From Marinobacter sp. 2_MG-2023 (GTDB lineage: Bacteria; Pseudomonadota; Gammaproteobacteria; Pseudomonadales; Oleiphilaceae): DNA of 64,000 nucleotides. Below are positions 62,918 through 64,000 of this stretch, piece after piece. Both the position numbers and the translations under genes were made by a program. The stretch's first letter is position 1, and each line of letters starts with the position of its first letter. The notes beneath the pieces are model-generated. The model saw only the letters and a program-made list of their open reading frames with translations. It searched no databases and was not told the origin of the DNA. The stretch spans positions 434,001-498,000 of the forward strand of contig NZ_JAUOPH010000003.1 in the NCBI RefSeq assembly GCF_030546935.1, given 5' to 3'.

Positions 62918-63011
62918 ATACCGGAGTCTCTGCTGACGCCGGTTTGTCTGGAAGTCTTTCATGGATACTACTCGCACGCCTCTGCCCGGCATTCCAGCCG
63001 GGCTTTTTTTT
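62918..63011 (+). ncRNA. Candidate small RNA, about 94 nt
   Basis: The stretch begins with a hairpin ACCGG-A-GTC...GAC-G-CCGGT (62920-62943) and ends in a strong terminator, with a single-stranded-looking, pyrimidine-rich middle (about 62944-62983). It has a sigma-70-like promoter directly upstream and no ribosome-binding site or reading frame. Not matched to a known family. The phasin gene upstream is on the other strand, so the terminator is otherwise unexplained. Confidence 0.45.
62984..63011 (+). terminator. Rho-independent terminator with no upstream gene
   Basis: Perfect 7-bp stem GCCCGGC/GCCGGGC, 6-base loop and T8. The nearest upstream + strand gene ends 700 bases earlier (TetR, 62275). 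Confidence 0.9.
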
Positions 63012-63040
63012 GGTATTATTGCATCTACTTATAAGGTTAT

Positions 63041-63059
63041 TCCAAAAATAGCTTTTGGA
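63041..63059. promoter_or_regulatory. Operator-like palindrome upstream of YeeE pair
   Basis: TCCAAAA-ATAGC-TTTTGGA, perfect 7-bp arms, 65 bases before the YeeE start. It is flanked by a wider inverted repeat, TGGTATTA (63011-63018) and TAATACCA (63078-63085). Probable binding site for a dimeric repressor such as the ArsR-type regulators found with sulfur-oxidation genes; the regulator is not identified. Confidence 0.5.
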
Positions 63060-63123
63060 TTCGGGTAAAATCGGCGGTAATACCAAATTTTTGTTCCAAG
63101 ACCGTGCACCGAGGAGTTTCTGA

Positions 63124-63561
63124 ATGATTGATATTGCCTGGAGTAGTTTTACTCCCTGGACGGCGCTGGCTGGCGGCGTGCTTGTTGGCCTCGCCGCAGC
63201 GAGCTTTCTATTGCTGAATGGACGAATTGCCGGAATTAGCGGCATCTTGGGCGGTTTGTTGACCCCCTCTGCCGGTGACATAGGTTGGCGAATTGCCTTT
63301 CTTGCCGGACTTATCGGAGCGCCAGCCCTGTGGGCCCTGGCCGCAAAATTACCGCCCATCGAAATAGAGGCGGGATACCCTGCACTTATTATCGCCGGTT
63401 TGCTTGTCGGCATTGGAACTCGCTACGGCTCGGGCTGTACCAGCGGTCATGGTGTCTGTGGTCTGTCACGCTTGTCACCCAGATCATTGGCAGCCACTCT
63501 GAGTTTTATGTTTGCAGGGTTTGTAACCGTCTTCATTATCCGCCATGTGCTGGGAGTATAA
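63124..63561 (+). CDS. YeeE/YedE-family sulfur transporter, first component
   Basis: 145 residues, four membrane helices. The conserved half [20 protein letters not shown] (about 99-118) carries the cysteines of the YeeE/YedE family, which in TsuA-type proteins move thiosulfate through the membrane. GAGGAG seven bases before the ATG. The second half of the family pair follows four bases after its stop. An operator-like palindrome lies upstream. Confidence 0.87.
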   Translation: MIDIAWSSFTPWTALAGGVLVGLAAASFLLLNGRIAGISGILGGLLTPSAGDIGWRIAFLAGLIGAPALWALAAKLPPIEIEAGYPALIIAGLLVGIGTRYGSGCTSGHGVCGLSRLSPRSLAATLSFMFAGFVTVFIIRHVLGV

Positions 63562-63565
63562 TTCC

Positions 63566-64000
63566 ATGAAATCTGCTGTTGCATCGTTGTTTGCGGGATT
63601 ACTGTTTGGTTTTGGTCTTATTGTTTCCGGTATGGCAAACCCCGAAAAGGTGCTTGGATTCCTCGATATTGCCGGCCTTTGGGACCCCTCACTCGCCTTC
63701 GTGATGGGCGGTGCTGTTATCGTAGGCCTTGTAACTTTTACCTTCGCCCGCAAGAGAACCCTTTCCTTTCTTGGTTTCGACATGAAGGTACCCGGGCACA
63801 CACACATAGATAAACGCCTGATCGTTGGTGGCCTGTTGTTCGGCATTGGCTGGGGCATCGCTGGTTTCTGTCCGGGGCCTGGCCTCGTAGCTTTAGGGGC
63901 TGGTGAAGTTAAAGCTATGGTCTTCGTGGCATCCATGGTTGCTGGAATGGGAATATTTGAAATCCTTGAACGACGAAAAGCTGCATTTCGTTTCGCTGAA
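63566..64000 (+). CDS. YeeE/YedE-family sulfur transporter, second component (DUF6691-like; reaches window end)
   Basis: 145 codons are visible from the ATG at 63566, with no stop before the window edge. It begins MKSAVASLFAGLLFGFGLIV and has the characteristic GGLLFGIGWGIAGFCPGPGL (about 92-111) with conserved Cys, and ends in a basic RRKAAFRF, probably close to its natural end. Together with the preceding gene it makes a two-part YeeE/YedE pore, common near persulfide and thiosulfate genes. No rhodanese or regulator is visible before the edge. Confidence 0.85.
   Translation, partial: MKSAVASLFAGLLFGFGLIVSGMANPEKVLGFLDIAGLWDPSLAFVMGGAVIVGLVTFTFARKRTLSFLGFDMKVPGHTHIDKRLIVGGLLFGIGWGIAGFCPGPGLVALGAGEVKAMVFVASMVAGMGIFEILERRKAAFRFAE

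Larger units (their letters stand above)
62731..63123. other. Gene-free stretch between phasin and YeeE genes
   Basis: 393 bases with no protein-coding gene. It holds the phasin promoter, a possible small RNA (62918-63011) and an operator-like palindrome before the YeeE gene. Confidence 0.6.

Overview
This is ordinary chromosome from a gammaproteobacterium. The gene content and protein style (AcpH, RlmA, SixA, GpsA, cyanide-insensitive-type CioAB with CydDC, PsrA-style control of the ETF system, phasins, a fused NADH-dehydrogenase/SelD) suggest a marine Marinobacter or Pseudomonas-like relative; the genus is an inference. Coding density is high. About 65 genes can be supported, many of them in short overlapping operons. 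There is no rRNA, CRISPR array, transposase or prophage. There is one tRNA, Leu(UAA).

Layout. 1-8.6 kb: a truncated LysE exporter, an alpha/beta hydrolase, a retropepsin-like protein overlapping acpH, TrkH, an esterase, a glycerolipid acyltransferase, RecQ and a hotdog-fold protein. 8.7-12.5 kb: an orphan periplasmic binding protein, an acetyltransferase-nitrilase fusion, a PilZ-like protein and a phasin-like protein with a Lys/Ala tail and helix-hairpin-helix end. 12.5-18 kb: a selenium block, with a fused flavoprotein/SelD followed by a three-gene putative selenate ABC transporter. 18-25.5 kb: cardiolipin synthase, an ABC-2 exporter with a DUF192 lipoprotein, an ECHDC3-like crotonase, PPK2 and a CHAD protein. 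25.5-28.7 kb: the accessory part. It holds three small membrane-protein genes, two with integron-cassette-like ends, then a 1.5 kb AT-richer insert lodged at the 3' end of tRNA-Leu. The insert is bounded by a 26-bp imperfect repeat of that tRNA end, carries TGTACA repeats near both ends, and has one unrecognised gene as cargo.

28.7-37 kb: respiration. A thiosulfate dehydrogenase pair (tsdB-tsdA), a methyltransferase, and a complete cioA-cioB-cydD-cydC run. 37-44 kb: an enoyl-reductase-like oxidoreductase, two unknown membrane-anchored proteins, RlmA, etfBA and the divergent ETF:ubiquinone oxidoreductase gene. The latter has a perfect 20-bp palindrome fitting the PsrA motif over its promoter. 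44-53.7 kb: a periplasmic HAD hydrolase, a SlyD-type FKBP, DUF1285, a radical SAM protein, SixA, GpsA, a STAS/PP2C signalling pair, an HD hydrolase and a renalase-like flavoprotein.

53.8-60.7 kb is an eight-gene overlapping operon (desaturase, SnoaL-like, SDR, FAD amine oxidase-like, DUF1365, cyclopropane synthase-like, DUF2878, periplasmic protein) that looks like a membrane-lipid modification pathway. 60.8-64 kb: exonuclease III, a TetR regulator facing a phasin gene, a possible intergenic small RNA, and a YeeE/YedE sulfur-transporter pair cut by the window edge. Sulfur (TsdBA, YeeE) and selenium (SelD, transporter) handling, quinone-linked respiration (ETF-QO, CioAB) and storage polymers (phasins, PPK2) are recurring themes.
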